Below, piece by piece: positions 46,024 through 56,519 of a DNA stretch of 64,000 nt (positions are counted from its first letter, which is position 1; every line of letters begins with the position of its first letter). A program made the translations under genes and the position numbers. Below the pieces are notes generated by a model. The model made no database searches. It was not told the DNA's origin and saw only the letters and a program-made list of their open reading frames with translations. Source of the stretch: Yersinia enterocolitica (GTDB taxonomy: Bacteria; Pseudomonadota; Gammaproteobacteria; Enterobacterales; Enterobacteriaceae). Location of the stretch: the NCBI GenBank assembly GCA_002082245.2, contig NBTC02000002.1:4526001-4590000 (forward strand), read 5' to 3'.

Positions 46024-47073
46024 CTAGTGTGTGACGTCATTATCATGGTGGCCGAGCCGCCATATTCGTTCGGCATGCCGACCCAGTAACCACAAGCTAA
46101 TGCCGAGCAGCAGGAAGAAGATAGTTTTCGGCATCGCATCCCAGAAGAACTCAAAGAAACGGGTATACAAGTTGATGGCCAAAAATGTCAGGCCGAAGCC
46201 GCGCAACATGGCATCATCTCGTTTTAGTCCCAGCCAAATAGCGACGCTGGCGGCAATGGCAAACAATAGACTCCAATGCAGCAACTCTATCTGGCGCACT
46301 TGATACCAATAGTCCAGGTCACCGTAATTGCCAAAAATAGACAATAACCACAGGGCAATAAACAGATAAAGCAGCCCCATCGCCTGTGACACCCGATCTA
46401 GCCGACGTTGTGCCAACTGCGGTTGCAACACCAGTGCCGCTGCACAAAGTAGCAGGCCAAAAGCAATAAAGCGTATCGGGTAGCTCATTCCCAGCCAGTA
46501 GGCACCCCAACCGGACAAATAGCCAGTTTCTGCCCCAAACGCATTACCCAGTGACAGCAAGGCAAATAGCCATACTAATGGCGCACGACCAAACCAGCCC
46601 ACCACACCATAGATGACGGTACCCAACAGCAGTAATACTGAGATGCGGCCACTACCATTATCCAACCACTCACCGAGTTGGCCGATGGCGGCTGCGGTAA
46701 ATATTACGCCGAGAAAGAGTACGGCTTCATTACTGTAGATCTTACTGGGATCTCGCCGGCGGCGGTTAAAGCCCCAGCCGTAAAATACGGCGGCCAATAT
46801 CGCCGTGACCACCACCCGTACCGGGGGATCAAAGCGGAAAAACTGGCTTATCCAGTTGAGTAAGAAAGTATCAGCCATCAGGCTGCCAATGGCGATAACC
46901 AGCGAAGCCAGTGCGGCAAGAAAGGCGTAACCGGCTAATCTGCGCCAGTCAAACGGTTGAACATCGATATTCTGTAACAAACGTTGATGCTCTTCCTCAG
47001 GGATAACGCCTTCACTGGCCCATCCATTCAGGGTTTTACGTACTACCGCGGCATTTTTCTTGCTGAGCTTCAT
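46024..47073 (-). CDS. DUF2157 membrane protein
   Basis: A 349-residue protein with a short soluble N-terminus (VRKTLNGWASEGVIPEEEHQ) typical of DUF2157, then about ten membrane helices. I chose the ATG at 47073 with GGAAG upstream; five codons earlier is open. Divergent from tadA. Function unknown. Confidence 0.85.
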   Translation of the reverse strand: MKLSKKNAAVVRKTLNGWASEGVIPEEEHQRLLQNIDVQPFDWRRLAGYAFLAALASLVIAIGSLMADTFLLNWISQFFRFDPPVRVVVTAILAAVFYGWGFNRRRRDPSKIYSNEAVLFLGVIFTAAAIGQLGEWLDNGSGRISVLLLLGTVIYGVVGWFGRAPLVWLFALLSLGNAFGAETGYLSGWGAYWLGMSYPIRFIAFGLLLCAAALVLQPQLAQRRLDRVSQAMGLLYLFIALWLLSIFGNYGDLDYWYQVRQIELLHWSLLFAIAASVAIWLGLKRDDAMLRGFGLTFLAINLYTRFFEFFWDAMPKTIFFLLLGISLWLLGRHAERIWRLGHHDNDVTH

Positions 47074-47185
47074 GTAGCTGGCTTCCATATGCTGATAATT
47101 TATATCAGGAATGATTTATATCCTGCCGGAACATTAACCGATCATTATGGACTGAGCTACTTTATATTGGAGATAGTGGGTATAG

Positions 47186-47770
<585 letters not shown>

Positions 47771-47773
47771 TTC

Positions 47774-47791
47774 GGCCCATCCGTGGGCCTT
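47774..47791. terminator. Hairpin between tadA and mltF
   Basis: GGCCCA-TCCG-TGGGCC followed by TTGCGTCT, between convergent genes. A weak terminator. Confidence 0.45.
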
Positions 47792-47858
47792 GCGTCTAGG
47801 AGGCCACTGCTGGCAGCATATTGAAATCTATTGGTTAGTTACGTGTTTTCGCATCATG

Positions 47859-49319
47859 TTAGTTATTGATTGACCAGCCTGGGCCGACAACCGGATAAGC
47901 TTTACCCAGCTCAGCTTCGATAGCGGCATGTTGGGCTGCTTTTTTCTCTCTTTCCTGCAAATATCCCACCAGACTGACCTGATAACGACGGATGTTTTCC
48001 ACATAGTTATAAGCCTCATGGCCACGGGCGTAGCCATAAGTGGTACTTGGGTAGTAGCGCTTTTGACTCAACATCGGTAGGCGCATTTTTACATCAACCC
48101 AACTGTCTGGATTACCATTCTGATTTTTAGTCAGGCGACGAGCATCCAGCATATGACCATAACCCAGATTATAGGCGGCCAGCGCAAACCAGATACGCTC
48201 ATCTTCTGGAATGGTCTCCGGCACTTTTTGCATTAACCGCTGCAAGTAAATGGAACCGCCTTTAATGCTTTCCTCAGGATCAACCCGGTCTTTAACCCCT
48301 AAACCATTTGCTGTGGCGCGGGTTAGCATCATTAACCCCCGCACGCCAGTCGGTGAGGTGGCTTGTGGGTTCCAATGGGATTCCTGATAAGCAATCGCCG
48401 CCAGCAGTTTCCAGTCAATTTCCCCGGCATGTTTTTCAAACAAGGATTGGAAAGAGGGCAACACACTGTCGATGGCTGACAGGAAGGTTTTGGTATCGAC
48501 ATAATCAAAGCTACCGACATGGCCGAGATATTTTTCCTCCAGCCGCGCCAGACTACCGTCTTCAACCATCTGGCTGTAGAAATCGAGCATGGCGGCATAC
48601 AGGCTATCATCGTCCCCTTTCTGGAAATACCAAGTTACTGGCTCTTCATCCGTAACATCAAAGGCAACCGCTAATTGCGGATGGATGCGTTGCAGTAGGG
48701 CAATTGTCACCGAATCACCCAGGGTATAGTCAAGTTTGCCGTCCGCGACCTGTTCCAGTAACTCTTTGCCAGAACGATCAACGGATGATCCCCAGTTAAG
48801 ATCGGGATATTTGCTCTGCTTAAGTTGTTTGAGGGTGGTCATATGGGCCGATCCAGAGGCGACAATCAATTGACCCTTTAGATCACTGAATGATTTTGGT
48901 CGTGGTTTACCCAATCGGTATACTAACTGTTGCGAGACTGAATAATAGGCAGGGCCAGTACGCGCCCGATTAAGACGCTCACGGTTATAAATTAGCCCGG
49001 CAGCCAGCATGTCTGCATCATCGTTATCAAGTGCATCAAACAAGTCATCAATATTATGATGAGGGGTAATGACGAGCTTAACCCCCAGATAGTCCGCAAA
49101 ACGGTTGGCTAGCTCATAGTCAAGACCGGAAGGGCCATCCTTTCCGGTAAAGTAGATAAGTGGTGAGCTAATCGTGCTAACACGTAGCTCGCCACGGGCT
49201 TTTATACGGTCTAGTTGTCCTTCTTGACTACTGCGCCAGGGAATATTGGGCCACAGCGCGAGGGCCAGAAGTAAGGCAACTACACCGATAACAAAGTAAT
49301 TTAATTTTATGCGCGTCAA
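47859..49319 (-). CDS. mltF: Membrane-bound lytic murein transglycosylase F
   Basis: A 486-residue protein. N-terminal membrane anchor (about 7-22), a periplasmic solute-binding domain (about 45-265), then a lytic transglycosylase domain with the catalytic Glu in [11 protein letters not shown] and [10 protein letters not shown]. Divergent from purL. Confidence 0.95.
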   Translation of the reverse strand: MTRIKLNYFVIGVVALLLALALWPNIPWRSSQEGQLDRIKARGELRVSTISSPLIYFTGKDGPSGLDYELANRFADYLGVKLVITPHHNIDDLFDALDNDDADMLAAGLIYNRERLNRARTGPAYYSVSQQLVYRLGKPRPKSFSDLKGQLIVASGSAHMTTLKQLKQSKYPDLNWGSSVDRSGKELLEQVADGKLDYTLGDSVTIALLQRIHPQLAVAFDVTDEEPVTWYFQKGDDDSLYAAMLDFYSQMVEDGSLARLEEKYLGHVGSFDYVDTKTFLSAIDSVLPSFQSLFEKHAGEIDWKLLAAIAYQESHWNPQATSPTGVRGLMMLTRATANGLGVKDRVDPEESIKGGSIYLQRLMQKVPETIPEDERIWFALAAYNLGYGHMLDARRLTKNQNGNPDSWVDVKMRLPMLSQKRYYPSTTYGYARGHEAYNYVENIRRYQVSLVGYLQEREKKAAQHAAIEAELGKAYPVVGPGWSINN

Positions 49320-49505
49320 ATAGTTATCTCTCGGCAGCGCTCTTTATGTGTGTGTTGTGAAGTAAGAATCGACATGGTTAAAACCCCAGTGGAGTGGCAT
49401 TTTGCGCAACAAATCGTCAGTGTGCAACTTTATTGCGAGCTTATTTATTCAGTATTGGTGTTCTCTAGATAACGACAATTTCTGACTCAATTATTAATAA
49501 TAGCT

Positions 49506-49521
49506 ACGCAAACGGTTTCGT
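49506..49521 (+). promoter_or_regulatory. PurR operator of purL
   Basis: ACGCAAACGGTTTCGT differs from the PurR consensus ACGCAAACGTTTTCGT at one position. It lies 112 bases before the purL ATG. Confidence 0.85.
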
Positions 49522-49632
49522 CGGAGGCGTAGATTCACTATAATGCCCGCGTTTTCCCCTGTTTTGCGCCAATAAATGCTGCGCCCAATGAAGTGCTGTT
49601 CCAGTCGCTTCGAAGAGAGAGAAACTTAGATT

Positions 49633-52600
49633 ATGGAAATACTGCGTGGTTCGCCCGCTTTGTCGGCTTTTCGTATTACCAAACTGCTGTCCCGTTGCCT
49701 GGATGCTCACCTTTTGGTGAGTGATATCTACGCCGAATATGTTCACTTTGCCGATGTTAGCGCTCAGTTAAGTGCTGATGAACACGCCAGGCTCCAACGG
49801 CTGCTTAAGTATGGACCCTCTCTCCCTGAACATGCGCCAGAAGGGCGTTTGTTACTGGTTACGCCAAGGCCGGGGACCATTTCTCCGTGGTCTTCCAAAG
49901 CGACGGATATTGCGCACAACTGTGCGTTGCCACAGGTTCTGCGTCTGGAACGTGGCCTGGCTTTCTATATTCAAGGCCCAGACCTGAATGAAAGCCAATG
50001 GCAGCAATTGTCGGCGCTGCTGCATGACCGCATGATGGAAACGGTATTCACCGATTTGCAGCAAGCAGAGCAGTTATTCTCTCATCATCAACCTGCCCCA
50101 GTACAACGGGTGGATATCTTAGCGCAGGGCCGCAGTGCACTGGAGCTGGCTAATATTAAGCTGGGCCTGGCTCTTGCTCCAGATGAAATTGACTATTTGC
50201 TGGCCGCCTTTACCGGTCTGGGGCGTAACCCGACGGATATTGAGCTGTATATGTTTGCTCAGGCAAACTCTGAGCATTGTCGGCATAAAATCTTTAATGC
50301 AGATTGGATAATTGACGGTGTTTCTCAGCCTAAGACACTGTTTAAAATGATCAAAAATACCTTTGAACACACGCCGGATTACGTGTTGTCAGCCTATAAA
50401 GACAATGCGGCGGTGATGGAAGGTTCTCAGGTCGGGCGCTTCTTTGCTGCACCTGATAATGGCGTTTATGATTACCATCAGGAAGCGGCGCATATCCTGA
50501 TGAAAGTAGAAACTCATAACCATCCGACGGCAATTTCACCCTGGCCGGGTGCTGCTACCGGGTCTGGTGGCGAAATCCGTGATGAAGGTGCTACCGGGCG
50601 TGGCGCTAAACCTAAAGCCGGTTTGGTGGGTTTCTCTGTTTCTAACCTGCGTATTCCCGGTTTTGAACAACCGTGGGAAGAGAATTTCGGTAAGCCGGAT
50701 CGGATTGTGACTGCGCTGGATATCATGACCGAAGGTCCACTGGGCGGCGCGGCCTTTAACAACGAATTTGGCCGTCCGGCGCTGCTGGGCTACTTCCGTA
50801 CTTATGAAGAGCGCGTCAACAGTCATAACGGCACTGAGTTACGTGGCTACCACAAGCCGATCATGCTGGCCGGTGGCATCGGTAATATTCGGGCCGACCA
50901 TGTACAAAAAGGCGAGATAACAGTCGGTGCCAAGCTGGTGGTGCTCGGCGGCCCGTCGATGAATATCGGTCTGGGTGGCGGCGCGGCCTCTTCCATGGCA
51001 TCGGGTCAGTCAGATGCGGATCTGGATTTTGCTTCGGTACAACGTGATAACCCGGAAATGGAACGCCGCTGTCAGGAAGTGATTGACCGTTGCTGGCAGT
51101 TAGGTGACCACAACCCGATTCTATTTATTCATGACGTCGGTGCGGGCGGTTTATCTAATGCCATGCCAGAACTGGTCAGTGATGGTGGTCGTGGCGGCCG
51201 TTTTGAGCTGCGTGACATCCTCAATGATGAGCCGGGCATGAGCCCGCTGGAAGTGTGGTGTAACGAGTCTCAGGAGCGTTATGTTCTGGCTGTTGCCCCC
51301 GCGCAGATGGCTCAGTTTGATGAAATTTGTCGCCGTGAACGTGCGCCCTATGCCGTTATAGGTGAAGCCACTGAAGAAAAACATCTGACACTGAATGACC
51401 GCCACTTCGATAATCAACCAATTGACATGCCTTTGGATGTCTTGCTGGGTAAAACGCCGAAGATGCTGCGTGATGTCACCCGCCTTCAGGCACAGGGTGA
51501 TGCATTGCAACGTGCTGAGATAAGCATCGCTGATGCGGTCAAACGGGTGATGCATTTACCGGCAGTGGCAGAGAAAACCTTCTTGATTACCATCGGTGAC
51601 CGTAGTGTGACCGGCATGGTGACACGTGATCAAATGGTTGGCCCGTGGCAGATTCCGGTGGCCGACTGTGCGGTTACCAGTGCCAGTCTGGACAGCTACT
51701 ATGGTGAAGCGATGTCATTGGGTGAACGTGCGCCAGTGGCATTGCTAGACTTTGCCGCCTCAGCCCGTCTGGCGGTAGGCGAAGCACTGACCAATATCGC
51801 GGCCACTCAGATTGGTGAGCTAAAGCGCATTAAACTGTCAGCTAACTGGATGTCAGCAGCCGGTCATCCGGGTGAAGATGCCGGTTTGTACGAGGCGGTG
51901 CGTGCGGTGGGCGAAGAGCTATGTCCTGCGCTGGAGATTACCATCCCGGTGGGCAAAGACTCCATGTCGATGAAAACCCGCTGGCAGGAAGGTGATGAGC
52001 AGCGCGAAATGACCTCACCGCTCTCTCTGGTCATTACTGCTTTCGCCCGTATCGAAGATGTTCGCCATACGGTGACACCACAGTTACGCACTGATAAAGG
52101 CGATAACGCGCTGTTACTGATTGATTTAGGTGCTGGCCACAATGCCCTGGGTGCAACCGCCCTGACGCAAGTCTACCGTCAGTTAGGTGATAAACCTGCT
52201 GATGTGCGCGATGTACAGCAACTGGCAGGTTTCTTTAATGCGATGCAGTGCTTAGTGGCCTCTCAGGCATTACTGGCCTATCACGATCGCTCTGACGGCG
52301 GCTTACTGGTGACACTGGCTGAAATGGCCTTTGCCGGTCACTGTGGGGTGCAGGTTGATATTCACACCTTGGGTGATGACGCGCTGGCGGCGCTGTTTAA
52401 TGAAGAGCTGGGAGCAGTGATTCAGGTACGTGCTGAACAGCGTGCTGAGGTGGAAAAAATTCTGGCAGACCACGGTCTGGCAAACTGTGTTCACTATCTG
52501 GGCCGTGCTGTTGAGGGGGATAGCTTCGATATTCGCAGTGGCACTGAGGTGGTATACCGCGAGAAACGCAGTACTCTGCGCTTGTGGTGGGCAGAAACTA

Positions 52601-53523
52601 CCTGGCAAATGCAGCGGCTGCGCGATAACCCTGATTGTGCTGATCAAGAGCATCAAGCTAAACAGGTTGAAACTGATCCGGGCCTGAATGTCCAACTGAC
52701 CTTTGATCCCGCAGAAGATATTGCCGCACCTTATATCATCAAGCAGGTTCGGCCAAAAGTGGCCGTATTGCGTGAGCAGGGGGTTAACTCCCACGTAGAA
52801 ATGGCTGCCGCCTTCCATCGTGCCGGGTTTGATGCAATCGATGTACATATGAGTGACCTGCTGGCCGGCCGAACTGATTTGCAATCATTCCAGACCTTAG
52901 TGGCCTGTGGTGGTTTCTCTTACGGTGATGTGCTGGGGGCGGGTGAAGGTTGGGCAAAATCGATACTGTTTAACAACCGGGTTCGTGATGAGTTTGAAGC
53001 CTTCTTCCATCGCCCAGAAACATTGGCCTTGGGGGTCTGCAACGGTTGTCAGATGATGTCTAATCTGCGTGAACTTATTCCAGGGGCTGAACATTGGCCA
53101 CGCTTTGTCCGCAACCTGTCTGATCGTTTTGAAGCGCGTTTCAGCTTGGTTGAAGTGGCCAATAGCCCATCGCTGTTTATGCAAGATATGGCCGGATCTC
53201 GCCTGCCAATTGCTGTTTCTCACGGTGAAGGGCGGGTTGAAGTGCGTGATGCGGCCCATCTGGCGCAGCTTGAGCAGAACAATCTGGTGGCATTGCGCTT
53301 TGTGAATAATCAGGGTGAGGTGACCGAGGTTTATCCGGCTAACCCGAATGGCTCAGCTCACGGGATTACTGCGGTGACTAGCGCCAATGGGCGGGCAACA
53401 GTAATGATGCCGCACCCAGAGCGGGTCTTCCGCACCGTCAGTAACTCCTGGCATCCAGAAGAGTGGGGCGAAGATAGCCCGTGGATGCGTATGTTCCGTA
53501 ATGCGCGTAAGCAATTAGGTTAA
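49633..53523 (+). CDS. purL: Phosphoribosylformylglycinamidine synthase
   Basis: A 1296-residue enzyme of purine synthesis. The FGAM synthase domains include [20 protein letters not shown] and [11 protein letters not shown]. The C-terminal glutamine amidotransferase has the nucleophile in [10 protein letters not shown] and the HPERVFR histidine. Full length. PurR box upstream and terminator downstream. Confidence 0.98.
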   Translation: MEILRGSPALSAFRITKLLSRCLDAHLLVSDIYAEYVHFADVSAQLSADEHARLQRLLKYGPSLPEHAPEGRLLLVTPRPGTISPWSSKATDIAHNCALPQVLRLERGLAFYIQGPDLNESQWQQLSALLHDRMMETVFTDLQQAEQLFSHHQPAPVQRVDILAQGRSALELANIKLGLALAPDEIDYLLAAFTGLGRNPTDIELYMFAQANSEHCRHKIFNADWIIDGVSQPKTLFKMIKNTFEHTPDYVLSAYKDNAAVMEGSQVGRFFAAPDNGVYDYHQEAAHILMKVETHNHPTAISPWPGAATGSGGEIRDEGATGRGAKPKAGLVGFSVSNLRIPGFEQPWEENFGKPDRIVTALDIMTEGPLGGAAFNNEFGRPALLGYFRTYEERVNSHNGTELRGYHKPIMLAGGIGNIRADHVQKGEITVGAKLVVLGGPSMNIGLGGGAASSMASGQSDADLDFASVQRDNPEMERRCQEVIDRCWQLGDHNPILFIHDVGAGGLSNAMPELVSDGGRGGRFELRDILNDEPGMSPLEVWCNESQERYVLAVAPAQMAQFDEICRRERAPYAVIGEATEEKHLTLNDRHFDNQPIDMPLDVLLGKTPKMLRDVTRLQAQGDALQRAEISIADAVKRVMHLPAVAEKTFLITIGDRSVTGMVTRDQMVGPWQIPVADCAVTSASLDSYYGEAMSLGERAPVALLDFAASARLAVGEALTNIAATQIGELKRIKLSANWMSAAGHPGEDAGLYEAVRAVGEELCPALEITIPVGKDSMSMKTRWQEGDEQREMTSPLSLVITAFARIEDVRHTVTPQLRTDKGDNALLLIDLGAGHNALGATALTQVYRQLGDKPADVRDVQQLAGFFNAMQCLVASQALLAYHDRSDGGLLVTLAEMAFAGHCGVQVDIHTLGDDALAALFNEELGAVIQVRAEQRAEVEKILADHGLANCVHYLGRAVEGDSFDIRSGTEVVYREKRSTLRLWWAETTWQMQRLRDNPDCADQEHQAKQVETDPGLNVQLTFDPAEDIAAPYIIKQVRPKVAVLREQGVNSHVEMAAAFHRAGFDAIDVHMSDLLAGRTDLQSFQTLVACGGFSYGDVLGAGEGWAKSILFNNRVRDEFEAFFHRPETLALGVCNGCQMMSNLRELIPGAEHWPRFVRNLSDRFEARFSLVEVANSPSLFMQDMAGSRLPIAVSHGEGRVEVRDAAHLAQLEQNNLVALRFVNNQGEVTEVYPANPNGSAHGITAVTSANGRATVMMPHPERVFRTVSNSWHPEEWGEDSPWMRMFRNARKQLG

Positions 53524-53548
53524 GTGAATCGGCTTTGATTGTGATAAC

Positions 53549-53577
53549 AGGGGCATCAGTTGATGCCCCTTTTTTAC
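53549..53577 (+). terminator. Terminator of purL
   Basis: GGGGCATCA-GT-TGATGCCCC followed by six T. Confidence 0.88.
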
Positions 53578-53614
53578 GCATGCTGATAAGGGCTTAAGAT
53601 ATATTCATTTATCT

Positions 53615-53809
53615 TTAATAAATTGAGTCATACCCCGTGGTCTGATTCGCTAATGTCATATGAAAGGTTTTGCTAGAAATCTGGTGGTCGGTTGCCAATC
53701 CTGTAACGACTAATCGATAGTTCCCAGGTGGCAAGTTCACTAAAAACAAGGTCATATTTTTAGAGCGATTATCAATAAGTGTCGCTGTCTGTGTTTTCTT
53801 TTGCTGCAT
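53615..53809 (-). CDS. Short hypothetical protein, possibly a gene remnant
   Basis: 64 codons giving LVNLPPGNYRLVVTGLATDH and no signal peptide. LPPGNYRLVVTG looks like the beta segment of a larger extracellular or periplasmic domain, so this may be the remains of a longer protein. No good ribosome binding site is seen. Confidence 0.35.
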   Translation of the reverse strand: MQQKKTQTATLIDNRSKNMTLFLVNLPPGNYRLVVTGLATDHQISSKTFHMTLANQTTGYDSIY

Positions 53810-54011
53810 TTTGGCAATTTCTTGTCGGTACCTGAGTCAAGTAATCAACGTTACTCATATTTGTGAGTTATCAAACCTCATAATTTATAAAGTAATAATG
53901 ATTTAAACAGCATGCCTCCAAAGGGAAGAGTAACGGGCGGTCAAAAGATGCACGGATAATTAAATGCCACTATATTTTTTAACTTACTGATTTTAAATGT
54001 CTTTATTGTTT
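53810..54011. other. Intergenic stretch before the GlmY regulatory region
   Basis: AT-rich; no gene seen. Confidence 0.35.
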
Positions 54012-54124
54012 TGTCGGTAAATTGCGACAAAAGCCCTGCAACCTGTCTCAAATAGGAGACATATAAATATTTGATTTATATCATTTTTATTTAATAAGGG
54101 GATTGCTGTCGGGGATTGGCGACA
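54012..54124 (+). promoter_or_regulatory. Three GlrR-type activator sites upstream of glmY
   Basis: TGTC-N10-GACA occurs three times: 54012-54029, 54044-54061 and 54107-54124. All three fit the GlrR consensus (TGTC-N10-GACA) exactly. They lie about 130-245 bases before the glmY start, the normal distance for a sigma-54 activator. Confidence 0.85.
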
Positions 54125-54230
54125 AAACAGCAGTAATTGATGCAAGTTGGCGGGCATTACGTGGATAATAATCGGCTCAATAAGTTTATTTTTCTTTTAA
54201 ATCATAATCTTAATTTATTTTTAATAAACT

Positions 54231-54246
54231 TGGCACGCAAGCTGCA
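54231..54246 (+). promoter_or_regulatory. Sigma-54 promoter of glmY
   Basis: TGGCACGCAAGCTGCA matches the consensus TGGCAC-N5-TTGC at all but one position, with GG at -24 and GC at -12. It predicts a start at about 54257. Confidence 0.85.
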
Positions 54247-54256
54247 TTATTACTTA

Positions 54257-54458
54257 CAGTTGCTCATTCAACTTATTATGATAGTCCCGCAGTTAAGCGG
54301 AATATGCGCTTCATAAACCATCGAATGATGCCTAAGACTGGTACCTATCGTCCACCAAACCGATATCGTGTGAATTCACTTTATCAAACATCGGACGACA
54401 CGTTGAGTGAGGTACCGCCTATGTCCTGCTGTGATGAATGGTTCATCAATTTTGGACA
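54257..54458 (+). ncRNA. glmY: Small regulatory RNA GlmY
   Basis: The RNA starts near AGTTGCTCATTCAACTTAT, close to the E. coli GlmY 5' part (AGTGGCTCATTCACCGACTTAT). It lies between purL and glrK, its conserved place, behind a sigma-54 promoter. GlmY protects GlmZ from RapZ and so raises glmS expression. The 3' end is uncertain; a hairpin GATGAA-TGG-TTCATC with AATTTT follows near 54432-54452. Confidence 0.75.
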
Positions 54459-54555
54459 TGTTTGGATGCTATTCGTCTCATCCTCCCGATGATTGCTTCG
54501 GCTTCATCAAACTGGAGACGATGCTTAAGGGCATCCACATATTCTGCGACGGGGC

Positions 54556-54579
54556 AATTTATTGCCCCGTTGTCACATC
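54556..54579. terminator. Strong hairpin downstream of glmY
   Basis: GGGGCAAT-TT-ATTGCCCC forms a perfect stem; no long T run follows. It could stop transcription after GlmY or belong to the repeat next to it. Confidence 0.4.
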
Positions 54580-54580
54580 T

Positions 54581-54648
54581 ATACCCGCCATACTTCAAGC
54601 TGCATGTGCGCTGGCCGCCTTCCCGCAACTCGAATTATTTAGGGTATA
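54581..54648. repeat. Short palindromic intergenic repeat
   Basis: ATACCCGCCATACTTCAAGC at one end and CGAATTATTTAGGGTAT at the other are inverted relatives, with GCGCTGGCCGCC inside. It belongs to the same family as the repeats at 38.9 and 54.8 kb, but short. Confidence 0.65.
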
Positions 54649-54650
54649 TT

Positions 54651-54746
54651 ATGGTCAAAGATACGCTACGCTCGCCGTTTTTACTGCAAATAACAATAAA
54701 AGCAGGTCTGATGATGATTCTGACGATAATGGACAAGCCGCATTAA
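54651..54746 (+). CDS. Possible 31-residue small protein
   Basis: The ATG follows AGGGTATATT at the end of the palindromic repeat. The frame gives MVKDTLRSPFLLQITIKAGL, then a hydrophobic MMILTIM and ends DKPH. A terminator hairpin follows. The frame might be a small membrane peptide or chance. Confidence 0.3.
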   Translation: MVKDTLRSPFLLQITIKAGLMMILTIMDKPH

Positions 54747-54747
54747 T

Positions 54748-54782
54748 TAAAAGCACTTAGCTCAAAGCCAGGTGCTTTTTTT
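54748..54782 (+). terminator. Terminator before the second repeat
   Basis: AAAGCAC-N15-GTGCTTT followed by eight T. Confidence 0.65.
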
Positions 54783-54816
54783 TTATCTCAATCAAGAGAC
54801 ATTGTTCCTGGTACAT

Positions 54817-55016
54817 ACCCAATAGACTTCAAGTTGTGGGCAGGCGGCAAACGAGATACAAATCGGTCGGGAACCGATTTGAACAACATTTCTGCTAGCC
54901 CGCAGGGTGAGCCTCAAGGATGAGGCTCATTAATCCCAATGAGCTGACATCAGTCAGTGATTCGGGTTATTGAGTGCAATCAACACACCTGCAACTTAAA
55001 ATATGACGGGTAATTG
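54817..55016. repeat. Long palindromic intergenic repeat
   Basis: TACCCAATAGACTTCAAGTTG at the left and GCAACTTAAAATATGACGGGTA at the right are inverted relatives. Inside are hairpins such as AAATCGGT-CGGG-ACCGATTT and GAGCCTCAAGGATGAGGCTC. Related to the repeats at 38.9 and 54.6 kb. Confidence 0.65.
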
Positions 55017-55079
55017 GGGCACAAGCATTGTAATCCTCACGCAGTCAGTTAGCATCACCACAGAATGATAGGTAATGAG

Positions 55080-56516
55080 ATGATTTCGTTGAAAAGATGG
55101 CGTTTATTCCCCCGTTCTTTACGTCAATTGGTGCTCATGGCATTTCTGTTGGTGCTGTTACCTTTATTGGTGCTGGCATATCAGGCTTATCAAAGCCTTG
55201 ACCATCTAAGCACGCAGGCGGCCGACATTAATCGTACTACGCTGGCAGATGCGCGGCGCAGTGAGGCGATGACCAGTGTGGCGCTCGAAATGGAGCGTAG
55301 TTATCGCCAGTACTGTGTATTAGATGATGCAACACTGGCAAAGTTATATCAGCACCAACGTAAACAGTACGCTCAAATGCTTGATGCGCACGCCTCTATC
55401 CTGCCAGATGCCCGTTACTATCAGACTCTGAGCAGTTTACTGACACAACTTTCTGATATTAAATGTAAAAATAGTGGCCCGGAACAAAATGCGTCAACGC
55501 TATTAGAGCAGTTCTCCCGCTCCAATGCCGAAATGGTACAGGCAACGCGCGATGTGATTTTCTCCCGCGGTCAGCAATTACAAAAAGATATTGCCGAACG
55601 TGGGCAATTCTTTGGTTGGCAATCCCTGTTGCTGTTTTTGGTCAGTGTGCTGTTAGTGGTGTTATTCACCCGGATGATAATCGGGCCGGTTAAAGGCATT
55701 GAGCGGATGATTAATCGCTTAGGTGAAGGGCGACCATTAGGTAATACGGCGCTATTTAAAGGGCCACGCGAGTTACGCTCACTGGCACAGCGTATTATTT
55801 GGCTCAGCGAGCGCTTAGCGTGGTTAGAGTCACAGCGCCACGAGTTTTTGCGCCATATCTCTCATGAATTGAAAACACCACTCGCCAGTATGCGCGAAGG
55901 GACCGAATTGTTAGCGGATGAGGTTGCCGGGCCATTGACGCAAGATCAAAAAGAAGTTGTGGCAATCCTTGATAACAGCAGTCGTCATTTGCAATTATTG
56001 ATTGAGCAATTATTAGACTATAACCGTAAACTGGCAGACGGCCCCGGTGAACATGAGAATGTTGAACTGGCGGAAATGGTTGAGGATGTTATCTCAGCCC
56101 ATAGTTTACCCGCACGGGCCAAGACTCTACATACTGAGACGGATCTGCAAGCGGACATTTGTTGGGCAGATCCGACATTATTAATGCGGGTATTGGATAA
56201 TCTCTACTCCAATGCGGTGCACTATGGCGAGGAATCCGGTACCATTTGGATTCGCAGCCGTCGGGTAGATAACCGCGTACAAATTGATATTGCCAATACC
56301 GGGGCGCCGATCCCGCGTTCTGAAGAAACCATGATATTTGAGCCTTTTTATCAGGGAAGCCATCAGCGAAAAGGGGCCGTCAAAGGTAGTGGGTTGGGGC
56401 TGAGTATTGCTCAGGACTGCATCAGACGTATGCAGGGCGACTTGCAACTGGTAGCTGTTGATTACGCTGCGGTTTGCTTTCGTGTTGAATTGCCATTAAC
56501 CGCCGAGAATGAATGA
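55080..56516 (+). CDS. glrK: Sensor histidine kinase GlrK (QseE)
   Basis: A 478-residue inner-membrane kinase. Two membrane segments (about 16-36 and 183-203) frame a periplasmic sensor domain; HAMP follows, then the H-box HEFLRHISHELKTPLASMRE and the ATPase (VLDNLYSNAVHYG, GSGLGLSIA). It phosphorylates GlrR, which activates glmY upstream. I chose the ATG at 55080. The glrK-qseG-glrR order is the usual one. Confidence 0.95.
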   Translation: MISLKRWRLFPRSLRQLVLMAFLLVLLPLLVLAYQAYQSLDHLSTQAADINRTTLADARRSEAMTSVALEMERSYRQYCVLDDATLAKLYQHQRKQYAQMLDAHASILPDARYYQTLSSLLTQLSDIKCKNSGPEQNASTLLEQFSRSNAEMVQATRDVIFSRGQQLQKDIAERGQFFGWQSLLLFLVSVLLVVLFTRMIIGPVKGIERMINRLGEGRPLGNTALFKGPRELRSLAQRIIWLSERLAWLESQRHEFLRHISHELKTPLASMREGTELLADEVAGPLTQDQKEVVAILDNSSRHLQLLIEQLLDYNRKLADGPGEHENVELAEMVEDVISAHSLPARAKTLHTETDLQADICWADPTLLMRVLDNLYSNAVHYGEESGTIWIRSRRVDNRVQIDIANTGAPIPRSEETMIFEPFYQGSHQRKGAVKGSGLGLSIAQDCIRRMQGDLQLVAVDYAAVCFRVELPLTAENE

Positions 56517-56519
56517 ATA

